This document shows positions 22,401 through 33,900 of a DNA stretch of 64,000 nucleotides, one piece after another. The DNA comes from Branchiostoma belcheri (lineage: Eukaryota; Chordata; Leptocardii; Amphioxiformes; Branchiostomatidae): contig NW_017804476.1 in assembly GCF_001625305.1 (NCBI RefSeq), forward strand, positions 590,276-654,275, in the 5' to 3' direction. The notes under the pieces are model-generated. The model was not told where the DNA came from and made no database searches. It worked only from the letters and a program-made list of their open reading frames with translations. The stretch's first letter is position 1, and each line of letters starts with the position of its first letter. The position numbers and the translations under genes are program-made.

Positions 22401-25400
22401 CATTGTATATCGAAACATTTTTAGTGTTAACGATTGCCTTTCCAGAATGAGCTACAATCAAACAAGTAATCATATTTGCAACTGTAAGATCATCACACAT
22501 AACTATATTATTTGAAAGATTTCTTCCATAATGAAAAAGAATGTTGCACATAGCAACAAACCTATATATTTTAGAGGCAAATACTTACAGAGAGAGTTGT
22601 GGCTCCTTTCACTGGTGCTGCAGTCTCTGAAATGTTGAGAGGAAAGTTAATAAAAATCAGCAATATTGAGTGCCAACACCTGAATCTTTCAATTATCCTA
22701 AAATCTAAAATCATTTCCCACAACAGATCCATGTACTACTAAAACCTGAATTTTTAATGTCTATAATTACATTGTGCTATAGTTTACTTACCTGTTTTTG
22801 TTGGTCCTGTAACAGCAGTTCCAAACCTGGAAAACACACAATACACATGTAAAAATACTGCCTTTTTAAGATTGAAATATGACATGCCAGGTCTTGGAAA
22901 TTCAATGTTTTCTTGACAAGTAAATAATAGACCTCACCTGGCTGCTCGAGCGGCTTTCTTGGCCACCTCGGATGCATGGCCTCCAAACTTCTTTGCCCTC
23001 AACTCTAACCTCTACAACAGAAATCACAGGTTATCTTTTCTTTCACAAAAGCACAAGTTGCGAGGTTCTTTGCTCTCAACTCTAACCTCTACAACAGAAA
23101 TCACAGGTTATCTTTTCTTTCACAAAAACACAAGTTGCGAGGTTCTTTGCCCTCAACTCTAACCTCTACAACTGAGAGTACAGGTTATCTTTTCTTTCAC
23201 AAAAACACAAGTTCCAAAAACACGGTTGTGTATTTTTCTAGCAGGGAAGCGATCAATAGAGTGTACTAAAGCTACAGCAAGGCTGGCATCATCCAAGCTA
23301 CCAGTCTACCAGATACCTTTTACCCAGTGTTGACGTCACACTTCAAAGAAGCCATGTGACAAACGTCACTGGGTCAGTCTACTAAGGAAGACCAGAGTGA
23401 CTGGTCAAAAGCTCTAGGTGAGAGAATTTTTTTGTGTTGGACCAAAAGTTTTAACTTTTAACATGTAATTACCAACACAGATGAACTTTCATATCAAAGC
23501 GCCTTTTCATCCCATATCACCTAGTATTGTACTACGTAGACTGATTTGTTAGATTTGTTCTCTCATTTCTGCCATACTTTGTACCTTGTACATTGTTGCG
23601 TAATAAAAAAAGTAAAGTATCATCCAGGCTAGTTGAACTGTCCATACCTCGGCTTCTGACATGGGTGGTTTGACAGGAACTTTTGTATCAGCAGAGCTGA
23701 CACTGGTGACGACTGTGGGTTTTGCTGTGTTTGTAGTTTCTGTGTTCTCCTGATTATCCTGAGTTGTGGTCTGCTCCTGAAAGAAAGACATGCCAAAGGG
23801 ACTCAGAAAAGAATCAGACCTCGAAATTCACTTTTCTTCCTATTGTCCCAGCACTGTCCCTATTGTCCCAGCACTGTCCCAAAAATAAATTTCAATTGCC
23901 CAAAGTGAAGATGAACTGTCCCAACCTGTTTTTTGGGAAGTATTGTATGGCTTCAACTTGAGGTTGATTACTGTTCTGTTGTCGAAAAATGTCCCAAAGT
24001 GTCTTTTTAGTTGTCCTGGCCTAAAATCTGGTAGTCAGTGGCCATTGGGACACTGTTAATTTTGAGCCCTGAGAATACTAAAGACCATAAAGTTATTGAA
24101 CAGTTGTTGAAATCTTTACTTTGTCAAATGTACTTTGTGCTTTTCCATACACTTTTTACAAAGGTTGAACCGTTCTGAAGAAGATACTATCAGAGGCTGA
24201 CAAACCTTTGATTTTGTTTTGTATTTCAAATCTGCAGTTGTGTGTTTGTGTGAGACTTGTGTTTTGCTTTTGACTTTGGAAACAGAGGCACATTTGTGGC
24301 CACCATAAAAACAATACCAACACAAACATTTTTAAGATCTACAGTAGTATAACTAGTTTCACCTCTTCTTCCTCCTCCTCCTCCTCTTCTTCCCCAGCCA
24401 GGATGCTGTCATCAGCCTCATCTCCTGTGGAGACAACACATGTATTATCTGTTCCACTTGTTACTACAAATGTACCTTAGGCCATGTTGATGTGATTAAA
24501 TGGATGACATCCTCTGGGAACCCCAAAAATGATGCGAGTGTGCGAATAAAAAAAAGTTTGGCAAAAAAAAAAGTTCTTCTTCTTCCGGTAATGTCCAACT
24601 GCCGATACCGGCAATAATTGACATGTCTCGGGTCGAAGGTCACCAGCGTGACTGAGTCTAGGCCAGACTGGACACCCTCGAGACAAAGGTGGCCAGGGAC
24701 GGGGATTGGACAGTGTCTATGGGCAGGGCGTTCCAATCGCGGATAGTGCGGGGAAGAAAGGAATAGTGTTTGTAGTTCGTGCGGCTAGTTATGTCCTGGA
24801 GCTGTTGACTGTGGCCTCTCCGGCTTCTCCTGCTGCCAGACACGGGCTTCAAGGCGTCGCATCTCACACATGCAAGGTCATGCTGGATCTTGTACATCAT
24901 GGCGAGTCTGGTGGTACGGCGGCGGCCTTGAAGAGAAGCCCACTGTAACTCATCCAACATGTCAGAGACACTAGAGGTGTTTCGGTGTCTGTTCAGAACA
25001 AAGCGTGCTGCCCTTCGTTGGATTTTCTCGATCTTATTCAAAGTTGCTTTTATTATGAAATCTATGTGGTCTAAAAATTTGGTGTTTTTACTTTTTGGTG
25101 TGCACTTTTTGAAGTGACTTGCACTGCAAGTTACAATACCCTTACCTTCTCCTGATGCAAATGAGGTGTCCTTGGAAAACAGCTCAGCCTCTGTTGAGAG
25201 AAATATCCTCTTTTTAAAAGACAGAATTTTACCAGTATAACTTCTCAATCTACAGTATCTGGGTCATGTTGAAAATAAGAGGACGAATAAATCTAGATAT
25301 GGAAATGAAAAGTTTAGTGGAATGAAAATCATGCTCATTGTAGATAGCTACTACTAGCTACACAAAAGAGTCAGTTGAGAATTACTGCTTTACCATAAAC

Positions 25401-27702
25401 CCTCTAGTCTAGAGTCTCCTCTATATTAGTCAAACCAAAAAATGTGAGTTTTAGGAGAAAAATGGAACAAGATGGAACAAGTAGAACAGAACAATACCTG
25501 GTAAATGTGGGGCATTTGGTTCTAGAGGAAATGGGAAGACTTTGGTAAGTACAACGAAAGGTGAAGAAGAAACAATGCCTCACAGTCACAATATTACTGG
25601 AAGTCTATCATATGAAAAGGGTAGGAGTAAAGGTGTGAACAGGACAGTGGCTATCTGCAAGGATAGGGCACTGGAAACACACTGGACAGTAAGAAACCAC
25701 ACAATCACCTTCCAGTGACAGTCCTGGTGGGAGGGTAGCACGTGGGACAGCATGCACTCCTTAAACATGCAAACTACTGTTACTACTAAGTAGTGATCTA
25801 TGATCAAACTATAGTTACTTTCTACAGCTACTGGTGTGATCTACAAACTCAAGTTACTAGTGATCTACAAACTATAGTTACTTGTTATCTAAAAACTACA
25901 GTTACTTTGTACATGTACTTCTGACCTACACATTAAAGCTAACAAAGGGGACAGGGACAGTAACAACATGTGTTAACAACCAAGTCTATAATCTACATAT
26001 GATTATCATGATCTATATTTCTGGTAATAACATCATACAATACTGGAATACATATACGTAAAACATTAAGTTATACGCACATAACAAAGGCTGATATAAC
26101 TTTACTCACTCACTTTCTATCCAGTATAACTATAAGAGGTATTGGTCCTATTTTGGGTTAGACATGATTGAAGCTTGTACAGAGTCCACATATATGCTTA
26201 CAAGTATCTTTTCAAATATGAACTTAAGTGAACTCAAAGTGAAATCATTATGGCTTCACCACTATGTGGTGATTAGAGACATATTGTTTTTCCTCATGTT
26301 TCTTCTCCTCCTGCCATTTCTTTAAATTGATTCAACTCCTTCATTTTGGGCCAAATGTAAAATGTGGTAAAGCCCTCCGCTACATTTGCTCCAAAGCAAA
26401 TGTCGGCCTTTCTAGTTATATTGTCCGAGTTACTACTGTTATAAATTTTATACAGAGCCTGCATATTATACATGTACGCATATGCAGTGTCATGATATAT
26501 ATATAGATTATTACAATAATCAAACATGACACTATGAGTATGACATGTGCGATGCTAGCTGACCTCCTGCTGTCTCCATGTGCTGCTGCAGTCGGTCCAG
26601 AAGCTCCTGTTTGTTTCCCGTCACCGTCAGCCCACGAGCACGCAGCTCGTTCTTCAGGTCAGCAACCTGCAACATGGGAAGTTTAGTCATCGTTACTTTA
26701 GGATACAACAATGTGTTATCATTCCCCTAAAATAAACTTAAATAAAGACCAGAAAGAGTCTAAAAAAACAGTTACTCAAGTCAAGCAACTGGAAATGATT
26801 TTGGAAAGGTCAGACGTTAAAAGCTAATTTATAAGTACTACGAACTATTGATTGATGTTAAAATGGAGGTCAAAATGGAAACAAAATTTAAACAAGTCAA
26901 AACAAGGATGATGCAAAAATTATTTGTCAAGTAGCTTCTGAGAAGTAATGGCTAAAATTATTAGATTTCTGAAGAAAAAGTTTTTCCACTTGCCTGTCTG
27001 ATCTTGCTTTAAAGTAGATTTGTGCAGTACATGACTGACATGTTCAGCACATAAAAAAACATGGAACTTGGAAAATCATAATCATGCCTACGGAAAATCA
27101 TCATATAATAATTTAATATAATTTTGACAGAAGATGTATGTGATTCATGCATACATAATTTTACTGAGTACTAGTATGTTTTGTTGATCCCCAATAGAAA
27201 AGAGAGGTCCTGGTATTATACAAACATCTGTACTGTTTAGAAAACAAATTATTTTCCTCACAGCTAGCTAAAACCATGCCCCCCTCCCCATGTAACATAA
27301 ACTTAACGCAAACGGTTATCCTAAGACTAAGAGACCACCGTGTGTTAAAAACCGTGCATAGCACTGAATAGATTAGATAACCCAGATGTACGAGTGGTGT
27401 GGGCAGGGCTAGCATATATCCGGGTTGTCGACGCCCGTTGACAAAAGCGCGCGCTTGGCTTGGACACTCGTCCGAAAAAAATCACAAAGCGAAAAGGCAG
27501 CTGTTTGTGTCTGCACGTGTGCTCTTTCGTCAACCATAACGGTAAAACTACAGCCTCCCTGGCACCGTGCATGCATTCAAAATTTTCACTAGTTTATACT
27601 CTTTCCTATGCATCAATTTGTAGGTCCTAAAAGCAAGGGAAAAGTGCAGAATTTGATAAAAACTGCGAGTTTTCGTACCTTCAGCTTCTTCAGAGCCTCC
27701 AT
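19452..27702 (-). CDS. SARNP: SARNP, SAP domain-containing ribonucleoprotein (CIP29/Tho1)
   Basis: Eleven coding exons (in transcript order): 27679-27702, 26564-26666, 25146-25190, 24363-24424, 23648-23776, 22938-23011, 22792-22826, 22589-22626, 21039-21110, 20127-20201, 19452-19496. All have GT/AG borders and consistent phases. They total 702 nt, 233 residues; human SARNP has 210. The N-terminal SAP motif (residues about 6-42, VADLKNELRARGL...LLDRLQQH) binds DNA and RNA. A Glu-rich tract follows, encoded by exon 4. The C-terminal half carries the family's repeated RFG motifs (RAARFG, RAERFG, RKQRFG, RAERFG). SARNP is a nuclear TREX-associated factor that works with UAP56/DDX39B in mRNA export. 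Oddities: the exon 6 acceptor is triplicated, and several MITEs lie in the introns. It is head to head with MRPL17. Identity is firm. Confidence 0.92.
19688..20064 (+). mobile_element. Interspersed repeat with repeated TTGAACCTAAA-like motifs, copy 1
   Basis: About 375 bp, from CCGGTTCACTGGACTGG to TTAGGTTTAGGTATGCAGCAC. It is present in reverse orientation at 21608-21974, and further copies lie at about 31504-31910 and 44652-45075. Internal motifs of the form GGACTTGAACCTAAA recur on both strands. Sits in the intron downstream of SARNP exon 10. Class unknown. Confidence 0.65.
20268..20565. mobile_element. CAGGGCTCGAAAT element (hAT-like ends), copy 1
   Basis: Bounded by CAGGGCTCGAAATT and ATTTCGAGCCCTG, perfect inverted ends, with an AT-rich interior and repeats of GGGTGCAC near both ends. 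CAGGG termini are common in hAT-superfamily elements (established for the superfamily; assignment here is inference). In a SARNP intron. Confidence 0.6.
21608..21974 (-). mobile_element. Interspersed repeat with TTGAACCTAAA motifs, copy 2 (inverted)
   Basis: Reverse complement of the copy at 19688-20064, with high similarity over about 360 bp. The two copies face each other across SARNP exons 9 and 10. Confidence 0.7.
22930..23215 (-). repeat. 77 bp tandem repeat duplicating the SARNP exon 6 acceptor
   Basis: Three copies of a 77 bp unit. Each contains the 3' splice site TTTCTGTTGTAG (third copy diverged), followed by the first bases of exon 6 (AGGTTAGAGTTGAGGGCAAA). Candidate first exon bases on the minus strand are 23011, 23088 and 23165. 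Only the innermost is continuous with the rest of exon 6. Confidence 0.85.
23815..24071. mobile_element. CAGGGCTCGAAAT element (hAT-like ends), copy 2
   Basis: Ends CAGACCTCGAAATT and TTTTGAGCCCTG are diverged versions of those at 20268-20565, with AGAAT on both sides. The interior differs and has a short tandem TATTGTCCCAGCACTGTCCC. In the SARNP intron between exons 4 and 5. Confidence 0.55.
24480..25072 (-). mobile_element. GGCCATGTTG MITE fragment with a nested LINE 3' end
   Basis: The outer left end (24480, after TTA) begins GGCCATGTTGATGTGATTAA and continues as the reversed right end of the 53426 element to about 24576. Matching MITE interior resumes at about 25046-25072. Between them, on the minus strand, is the tail of a CR1-like reverse transcriptase (KIEKIQRRAARFV, SFLPRTIRDWNALP), its 3' UTR and a GAA-rich tail. 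This is a nested insertion in SARNP intron 3. It is not a host gene. Confidence 0.7.
26254..26420. mobile_element. Interspersed GGCCGACATTTGC-type repeat
   Basis: Shares TTTGCTCCAAAGCAAAT and GGCCTTTCTAG ends, and the CTTCACCAC...TGTGGTG hairpin, with copies at about 31194-31480 and 46545-47345. Lies in SARNP intron 2. Confidence 0.5.
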
Positions 27703-27905
27703 CTTGGAAAAGTTGTGATGCGGAGTGTCATTTCTGTACATGCGCACTAGTCAATATGTGATTTTACGACATAGTTTTACAGCAGTGCAGCCAGTTTGCG
27801 GTAGGTCAAAGAAAGTGTAGCATGCTGCAATTTTTCACGTGATAACCCCAAGTTTACAAGCCAAAATCACGCATTTAGAAAGCAGACAGGGCGCTCAAAT
27901 TCACC
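27703..27905. promoter_or_regulatory. Head-to-head promoter of SARNP and MRPL17
   Basis: Only 203 bp separate the two start codons, so both transcripts must begin in this interval. No TATA box is evident. A TGCGCA core, as in NRF1 sites, lies at about 27741-27746, and a palindromic E-box TCACGTGA at 27835-27842. Such motifs are common in promoters of mitochondrial and RNA-processing housekeeping genes (inference from motif only). Confidence 0.7.
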
Positions 27906-29361
27906 ATGAGGCTATCGTTAATGCTACTGATCAGCCATGGCAAGAGGCAGCGAAGACTGGGCGGCGGAAAGCCTCAAAGACTGAACATTTTGAGGAAGGT
28001 TGTCACCGGTTTGGTTCGCCACGAACGAATCGAGACCACATATGCCCACTGTGATGAGGCCAAGTTCTATGCCGAACGGGTGGGTGAATATTTTCCCTGT
28101 ATCTAGGCACATCCTTGTACCTAAGTATTGTTTTCTGTGTGTTTGCAGGTATCTTAATGCAGTATAGAGATTTTGTAACCACAGATTGACAGGAAGGTCA
28201 AATTATCTTGCTTGAGGGCCTGCATGGGGTCCCAACAACGCTCTACGCTAAATTTTGAGAGCCGGCTACGTATTACGCTGAATTCAAGAAGCCTCCCCCA
28301 TTATGCTTCACGGTAAATTCTGGGTAGCTACAATGCATTACGTAAAATAAAACTGCGAATTATGCTCTACACAAAATGCGCCAATTACGTTCTACGTTGA
28401 ATTAGAGCGGCCCGTTTACGCTCTACGTAGAATAAAAACCGATTACGCTCTACAGAAATCGGCAGGTGGGCCCCCATAGCTTGTTTATTAGTTTTGATGT
28501 TGAAGTTTCCTCTTTACACATCTAGTAAAAGAAATCTAAACCCTTTCGTTCCTTCTCTCCAGTTGATTGACTATGCTAAACTCGGAAACACCAATGCAGG
28601 AGCCATGCGGATTGCCGACTACTGGATCACAGTGAGTTTTGAAGAAAGATTTAAAATTTGTGTTGTATATTGTTGAAAAATATTGCCATAATATGATCTG
28701 ATAAGGTGATGACAGTGAAAGCATTACATTGTATAGGTTCTGAAACATACTGTTTATTTCTTGTTGAAACTAGATATTATGAAAAGTATAACTTAGCTTT
28801 AATAATGCTCATTATTCTGGTACATGTTTACATTGTACTTGTCATGTACACATGTATGGTATACAAAATTGTACATTCCACCTTTCCAAATTATAAAATT
28901 TTTACGTATCTCATATGCATTTTACATTATTACATAAGACTACAGTATTATTGTATTTGTTACACTCTCTCACTCACTCACTTACAAATTAGAAATAATT
29001 GCCTTCTGTAGTAATCACACTCACTCACTCACACAAGTTAGAAATAATTGCCTTAACTTCTGTAGTAATGAGATTCAACCCTGACATTCCTGTTTGCGTC
29101 TTTCAACAGGAAAAGGACCTGATCCCCAAGTTGTTCGAGACTCTCGCGCCGCGTTTCGCCAACTTCGACGGACGGTATTGCAGGTTGTACCGCCTCCCTC
29201 TCACCACACAGAACACCCTGGACACGGCCGTGTTAGAGTACAAGGGAAACCCCTACCCTAGCCTCAGACCTACACCCAAGAACCATCCCAACTCTATAGC
29301 AAACATTCTGGTGGAGGGACTGAGACAAGACTATGAGAAGAAGAAGACAGAGACTGTATGA
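27906..29361 (+). CDS. MRPL17: Mitochondrial ribosomal protein L17 (bL17m)
   Basis: Three coding exons, 27906-28079, 28563-28631 and 29110-29361, all joined in phase 0 with canonical GT/AG borders (CGG|GTGGGT, CCAG|TTG, ACA|GTGAGT, ACAG|GAA), give 164 residues. The chain matches bL17m: N-terminal MRLS...ISHG, [49 protein letters not shown], then YKGN and a basic C-terminus. The protein is a large-subunit component of the mitochondrial ribosome near the exit tunnel. The start context CACCATGA is good, and the upstream frame is unrelated. It is divergent to SARNP and convergent with the VWA gene. Identity is firm. Confidence 0.93.
28210..28465 (+). mobile_element. Element of degenerate ATTACG/CTCTACG units, copy 1
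   Basis: Lies in MRPL17 intron 1. Begins GAGGGCCTGCATGGGG and then carries at least eight loose repeats of the form (G)ATTACGCTCTACG with AAAT/GAAT spacers. A relative at about 59365-59560 has GATTACGAATTACG units and ends GCATGCAGGCCCT, the reverse complement of this copy's start. No coding capacity. Confidence 0.55.
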
Positions 29362-29580
29362 GACTTAAAGGATGAGTCTGTTGCATGATCTGGACAGTAG
29401 ACAAGGAATGATGAATTATTTTTTCATGCATATATGCTTCATCTTCCATTCTCAATTTAATCACTATAAACATTCTCATACAAGTTTGCTTTTTTCCTCA
29501 AAAACTTAGACACAGAATTTAACTCTCATATTGTCATAAACATAGAAAACCATTGTGACATAGATACTGAAAGAGACTAA

Positions 29581-30396
29581 GGCCCGATTTAGACTAGAAA
29601 CGGTAATTATTTACGGAGGGTAGAAACGGTATACCGTTTCGAAACGGTATACCGTTTCGAAACGGTACGAAACGTTTCGCCACAGAAAACGGTTCGTCTT
29701 TAGACACAGAGTCGGTAGCGTTTCGGGCCGCCCGTGGCGCAGGATGTTTCTGACCCACAGTGACTTATGATGACCTCCCCAACCGCTTCTACGGTTTGCC
29801 TCATTGGCCTTATGATACTTGTGTTTCAGGGCCTTGAACTTCGCCCGAACCTGCTTTGGGGTGCGTAAATACCCCTCAGCCGCCAGCCCGTCCACAAGCA
29901 TCTGTATGCCCTCCCTATTACGCGAGGTCTCCAAGCGGGATTGTATAGTTTGATCGGCCCACAAGCTGATCAAGCAGCGGATCTCTTCTTGGGTCCAGAC
30001 CCTCCCCTGGCCTTCTGCCATCCCCCCAGACATAAAGGATGACGAAAATTCGAGAAATACCTGATATAAAATGGCGAAAATGGACACAATCGAATATGGC
30101 GCGAATCTACCAGAAAATGGACGCGCGCGGGCTTATTAGCATGTGATTAGCATATGACACGTGACCTGGTTTACCGTTTCAAGAAACCCTTTGACTTTAG
30201 ACCTAGCAAAAAGCGTTTCGGGCCCCCCGCTGAAGGGTTCTGAAACGGTCGAAAACCACGATGGAGGTGGTTTTCGGAAACGGTCCGCGAAAACCCATAA
30301 CAAACCGTTTTTTCCTCTTTAGACCGGGAACGGTTAACCGTTCCAAAACGTTTCCCTGGCCAAAACCCCTTAAGCGTTTCTAGTCTAAATCGGGCC
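29581..30396 (-). mobile_element. PIF/Harbinger-type element carrying a Myb/SANT-like ORF
   Basis: Bounded by GGCCCGATTTAGACTAGAAA and its exact reverse complement, with TAA on both sides (29578-29580 and 30397-30399): the 3 bp TWA target duplication typical of PIF/Harbinger. Inner subterminal repeats are of the GAAACGGTATACCGTTTC type. The minus-strand frame 29611-30087 encodes a Myb/SANT-like DNA-binding domain (see that entry). No DDE transposase is present, so it is non-autonomous. It lies between the 3' ends of MRPL17 and the VWA gene. Confidence 0.85.
29611..30087 (-). CDS. Myb/SANT-like (MSANTD/Harbinger-associated) protein
   Basis: Open frame of 158 codons; translation more likely starts at an internal Met (MSGGMAEG, about residue 19). 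The domain includes [15 protein letters not shown], then [33 protein letters not shown] and GWGGHH. The spaced tryptophan/hydrophobic pattern is that of Myb/SANT-like domains encoded beside Harbinger transposases, which aid nuclear import and end binding (established for the family). The C-terminus runs into the element's subterminal repeats ([14 protein letters not shown]), so the native protein end may differ. It could be a still-translated transposon gene or a relic. Confidence 0.65.
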   Translation of the reverse strand: MSIFAILYQVFLEFSSSFMSGGMAEGQGRVWTQEEIRCLISLWADQTIQSRLETSRNREGIQMLVDGLAAEGYLRTPKQVRAKFKALKHKYHKANEANRRSGWGGHHKSLWVRNILRHGRPETLPTLCLKTNRFLWRNVSYRFETVYRFETVYRFYPP

Positions 30397-30399
30397 TAA

Positions 30400-30971
30400 A
30401 ACTGTATCATGTTTGAATCACATGTACACAGGTTTAGACAAAATGTTTGAAATGAACATGTCACTATTTTCTTTATAACAGTACATTTGTATACAGTACC
30501 TTAATTCTGAGATAAGAAAGGGGGGTCACCAAATTTCCCTGATTAATTTAGATGTTCCAAGACATGTCACTTAAACGTGTGTAATGAAATAAGATTATGA
30601 AAAATATGCTTTGTACAGTATAACATACCATAGAACTTTGGTTTAAATAAACCATTAGAGATCTACTGGTATTTATTTGTATCTTAATTCTATGGTAGTT
30701 TAAGCTTGCAGTCTCTTTAATTTAGTCAAAACAGAGATTGAAAATGAAGTTAAACTATGTCTTATATATTGTAATAAAAAATGTAAAAAAATATTGTATT
30801 CAAAAGCTTTACTAAATTTTCCAAATCTTTCCATTGACTAAAAGTTACTTTATCATATAAATTATATATAATTTGTACATTCTAATATGTAAATCATATA
30901 CACCTTGTTTTACTACTAATACCAGTGCTCTTGCTTGCACATTAAGTGTTTCAGACTTTGCGATGTGTGTG
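30400..30971. other. Convergent 3' flanks of MRPL17 and the VWA gene
   Basis: AT-rich with no coding exon. AATAAA occurs on the plus strand at about 30646, a candidate MRPL17 signal 1.3 kb past its stop and thus uncertain. TTTATT near 30672 could serve the VWA gene on the minus strand. Confidence 0.4.
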
Positions 30972-33900
30972 CTATCTCCTCTTCTTTCTCTTCCTGGTAT
31001 TCTGTAGTGTCAGTAACGGCATGCCCAGCCGTGCGCGGAGTTCGTTGGGGATGTAAGGGTTGGAGTTACAGTGGCCATGGCGGTTTGGGATGTCGCTCTC
31101 CCTGTACACGTGAACGGACACGTTGGAACGCACCTCCACCTCGATTTCTCCCCAGGCCTGCCAGCATGGATATGAAAAAAACACTTAGTTCATACTAGAA
31201 AGGCCGACATTTGCTTTGGAGCAAATGTAGCGGATGGCTTCACCACATTTCACGACATGGCAGGGAAAGCAGGAGAAACACAAGGGAAAACAATTCTTTA
31301 CGTTGATATAACTATAGTATGAAGTGACAACAGTTGGATAGCTATAGTATTGGTTAGGATTTTTAATTGCAGAATGCAAACTGTTGATTTTCAAGATAAA
31401 AAGAAGCGTTTATGCCCTGCATTCCAAATTTCATGTTATTTGGCCCAAAAATGAAGGAGTTGAATAGTGGTGAAGCCATAACTAGACAATGCTAATACTG
31501 TGTAGTGATGTGTACCTAAACCCACATTCAGGTCCGGATGCAAGTCCAGAGGTTTAGGTACAAATCCTGACCCAGGATACATAAAAATTATGGAAGGGAC
31601 TTCTCAGTTAACATTTCCCAATGGAAAATGGAGCATCTTTACCACAAAATTTTGAAGTGAGCCCTGCACTACCAGGGTTTAGAAGCAAGATATCTTTTTT
31701 GCAGGGCATGTCTGGGCAAAACTGTGGCCGAACACGCAAGTTTGCAGCACAAATTTTTGACTATTGATGATTTCAGGTGGTTTAGAACAAAAAGAGGAAT
31801 GTGATTTTTTGGTAAGTCCAGAACTGGTTCCAGACGATCATTTTTTTGGGACTCGAACCTAAACATTTTTACAACTCCAGAACTAGTTTCAGGGAAATGG
31901 TACACAATACAAGCTACAACTACTATTGCTCCTTAGGGCAAGAACTACCGGGTAGCCGTATAAAACCTATGCATGCCCGTAGCCAGGGGGGTTCGGAAGA
32001 GCCCCCCCCCCCCAAGGCTCAAAGGTCCACTTTTTATGTAAAGGTCCACTTTTTGGTCCACTATTTATGTAAAGGTCCACTTTTTGGTCCACTCTTTATG
32101 TAAAGGTCCAAGATTTTTCTTGAAAAGATAGATTGGAATCATAGAAAAACTGCTCCCTTTGTCATTGAATAAAAATTTATCACTGATTTTTTCTTTGAAA
32201 TCCTCTCAAAAACGCACGACATACAATGCCATTTTAGAAGGTTCATTTTTCAACCTAGGAACCTCGAGGTCCCCTCAAGCAGTTGGAAGAACCCCCCCCC
32301 CCATTCAAAATCCTGGCTACGGGCATGCTATGAATAAAACATTCAAATTTAAAGTCATTTACAAAATATGTACTTCCTTGCTATGTTGTCGAAGTGATTG
32401 AAAATGACATCTTACCTCGTCCCCTACGACCTTGGCCAGAGCCAGGCTATACTTCCTCTCAGGCAGCCAGACGTTCCCGTACGACAGGACAGCCTTCCCT
32501 TCGTACTGTCCCGTCACCAGGATACGCACCTTCTCAGCAACCAATGGGACGGGCTGCTGACGGTCAGGTGACGTCAGCATCTTGATGAGGTCAATGAACC
32601 CGTCATCTCTCTCCTTGTGAGTGTTCATTAGGTAACCTGTGGGCACAGGACCAATCAGAGGGCAGGATTTAAACATCAGTCAACCAATCACAGGCAATAC
32701 AGCAAACACCATGATCACACTTTGGACCAATCGGATGTTCCTATTACCAATCTTTTTCAGCACTGTGTACAAGAAGTGGGTAACATCCCAGGCTATTCCA
32801 GCACCTGAAAATGAAGTTCTTCAGTGTTCCCAATGAAAAGTGCATTGTTTTAAACCAAATTGCATTTCTTGTGAATATATATAGAATACAACACGGGGTA
32901 TTCCATATTGCCTGAGGTATCAGCCCAAAGGGCGGAGGGCGATCTGACTCGTGGGAGGGCTGGGACCGAGGGTGATGCGAAATACACCCTATTATATTTC
33001 ATTGCCATGCAAGAAAACAGACATTTCAATGCGAAATGTGCCAAAATTTGGTGTCCCTTAACCCAAAAAATGCAACATCAACTTAAAAACATCCAAATCC
33101 TGTATTTGAACTTTTAAAAGCAGCGTACGCGGTTAGGGCGAAATGCGTTCAAATCATTCTATGGAAGCAATGGAAGCCCAGGCCATACCATAAAGTATGG
33201 CCCGGATGGGAACACTGTTATCGAAGGTTATCACAGCCCAGGTATGATATAAATGTACTTACCGATGAAAGCCCAGACAGTACTGGCCTGCAGCATGCAG
33301 TAGTTTGCTCTCTGCTTGATGGAGCGTTCGATCATGGCCTGCAGCACGTGTTCCCTGCGCTGCAGTAGACTGCAGTGGTGCTGCTGCAGGGTTAGCACAG
33401 CTGGGCTTACTGCGGCATCTGCAGAATTGATAAAGGGACATCAGGGCCTCAAAAAGATGGACAAAGAATGAAGCTTTTTTGTTATATAGAAGTGCAATGC
33501 GGAAAGCTGATTGTACAACGTTTCAACACTCAGGTGTCAAATCATGGAGCTAGAAAAGGTCAATCAGCTAATGAGAAATTTATGTCCCTTGCAGGGGTCC
33601 ACACACACAAAAAAAAACAGGGAAACAGGAAACACAAACATTTTTTCCTAGGCACAATTAAGCATTTTGAGAGTCAGTAGGACAATATGATGAGGCTGTA
33701 CCTAGCTGTCCCAGGTCCACCATGGCCCCACTCTTGGCCGCCTGTCTGGCCTTACTGTTGGAACAGTAACACAGCACCTGGCACACCACAGCACGGGACA
33801 GCAGGGCGGGGTCGTAACCAGGGGCAACCAGGCTCAGCAGGGACGGCAGGTGAAGTCTTGTCCTCTTCTTGGTACTCTGGAAGAAGGAATTTAAGGTCAA

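Noticed and set aside
24658..25248. 196-codon minus-strand frame as a host gene
   Set aside because: It combines SARNP exon 3, intron and the tail of a LINE reverse transcriptase; not one gene.
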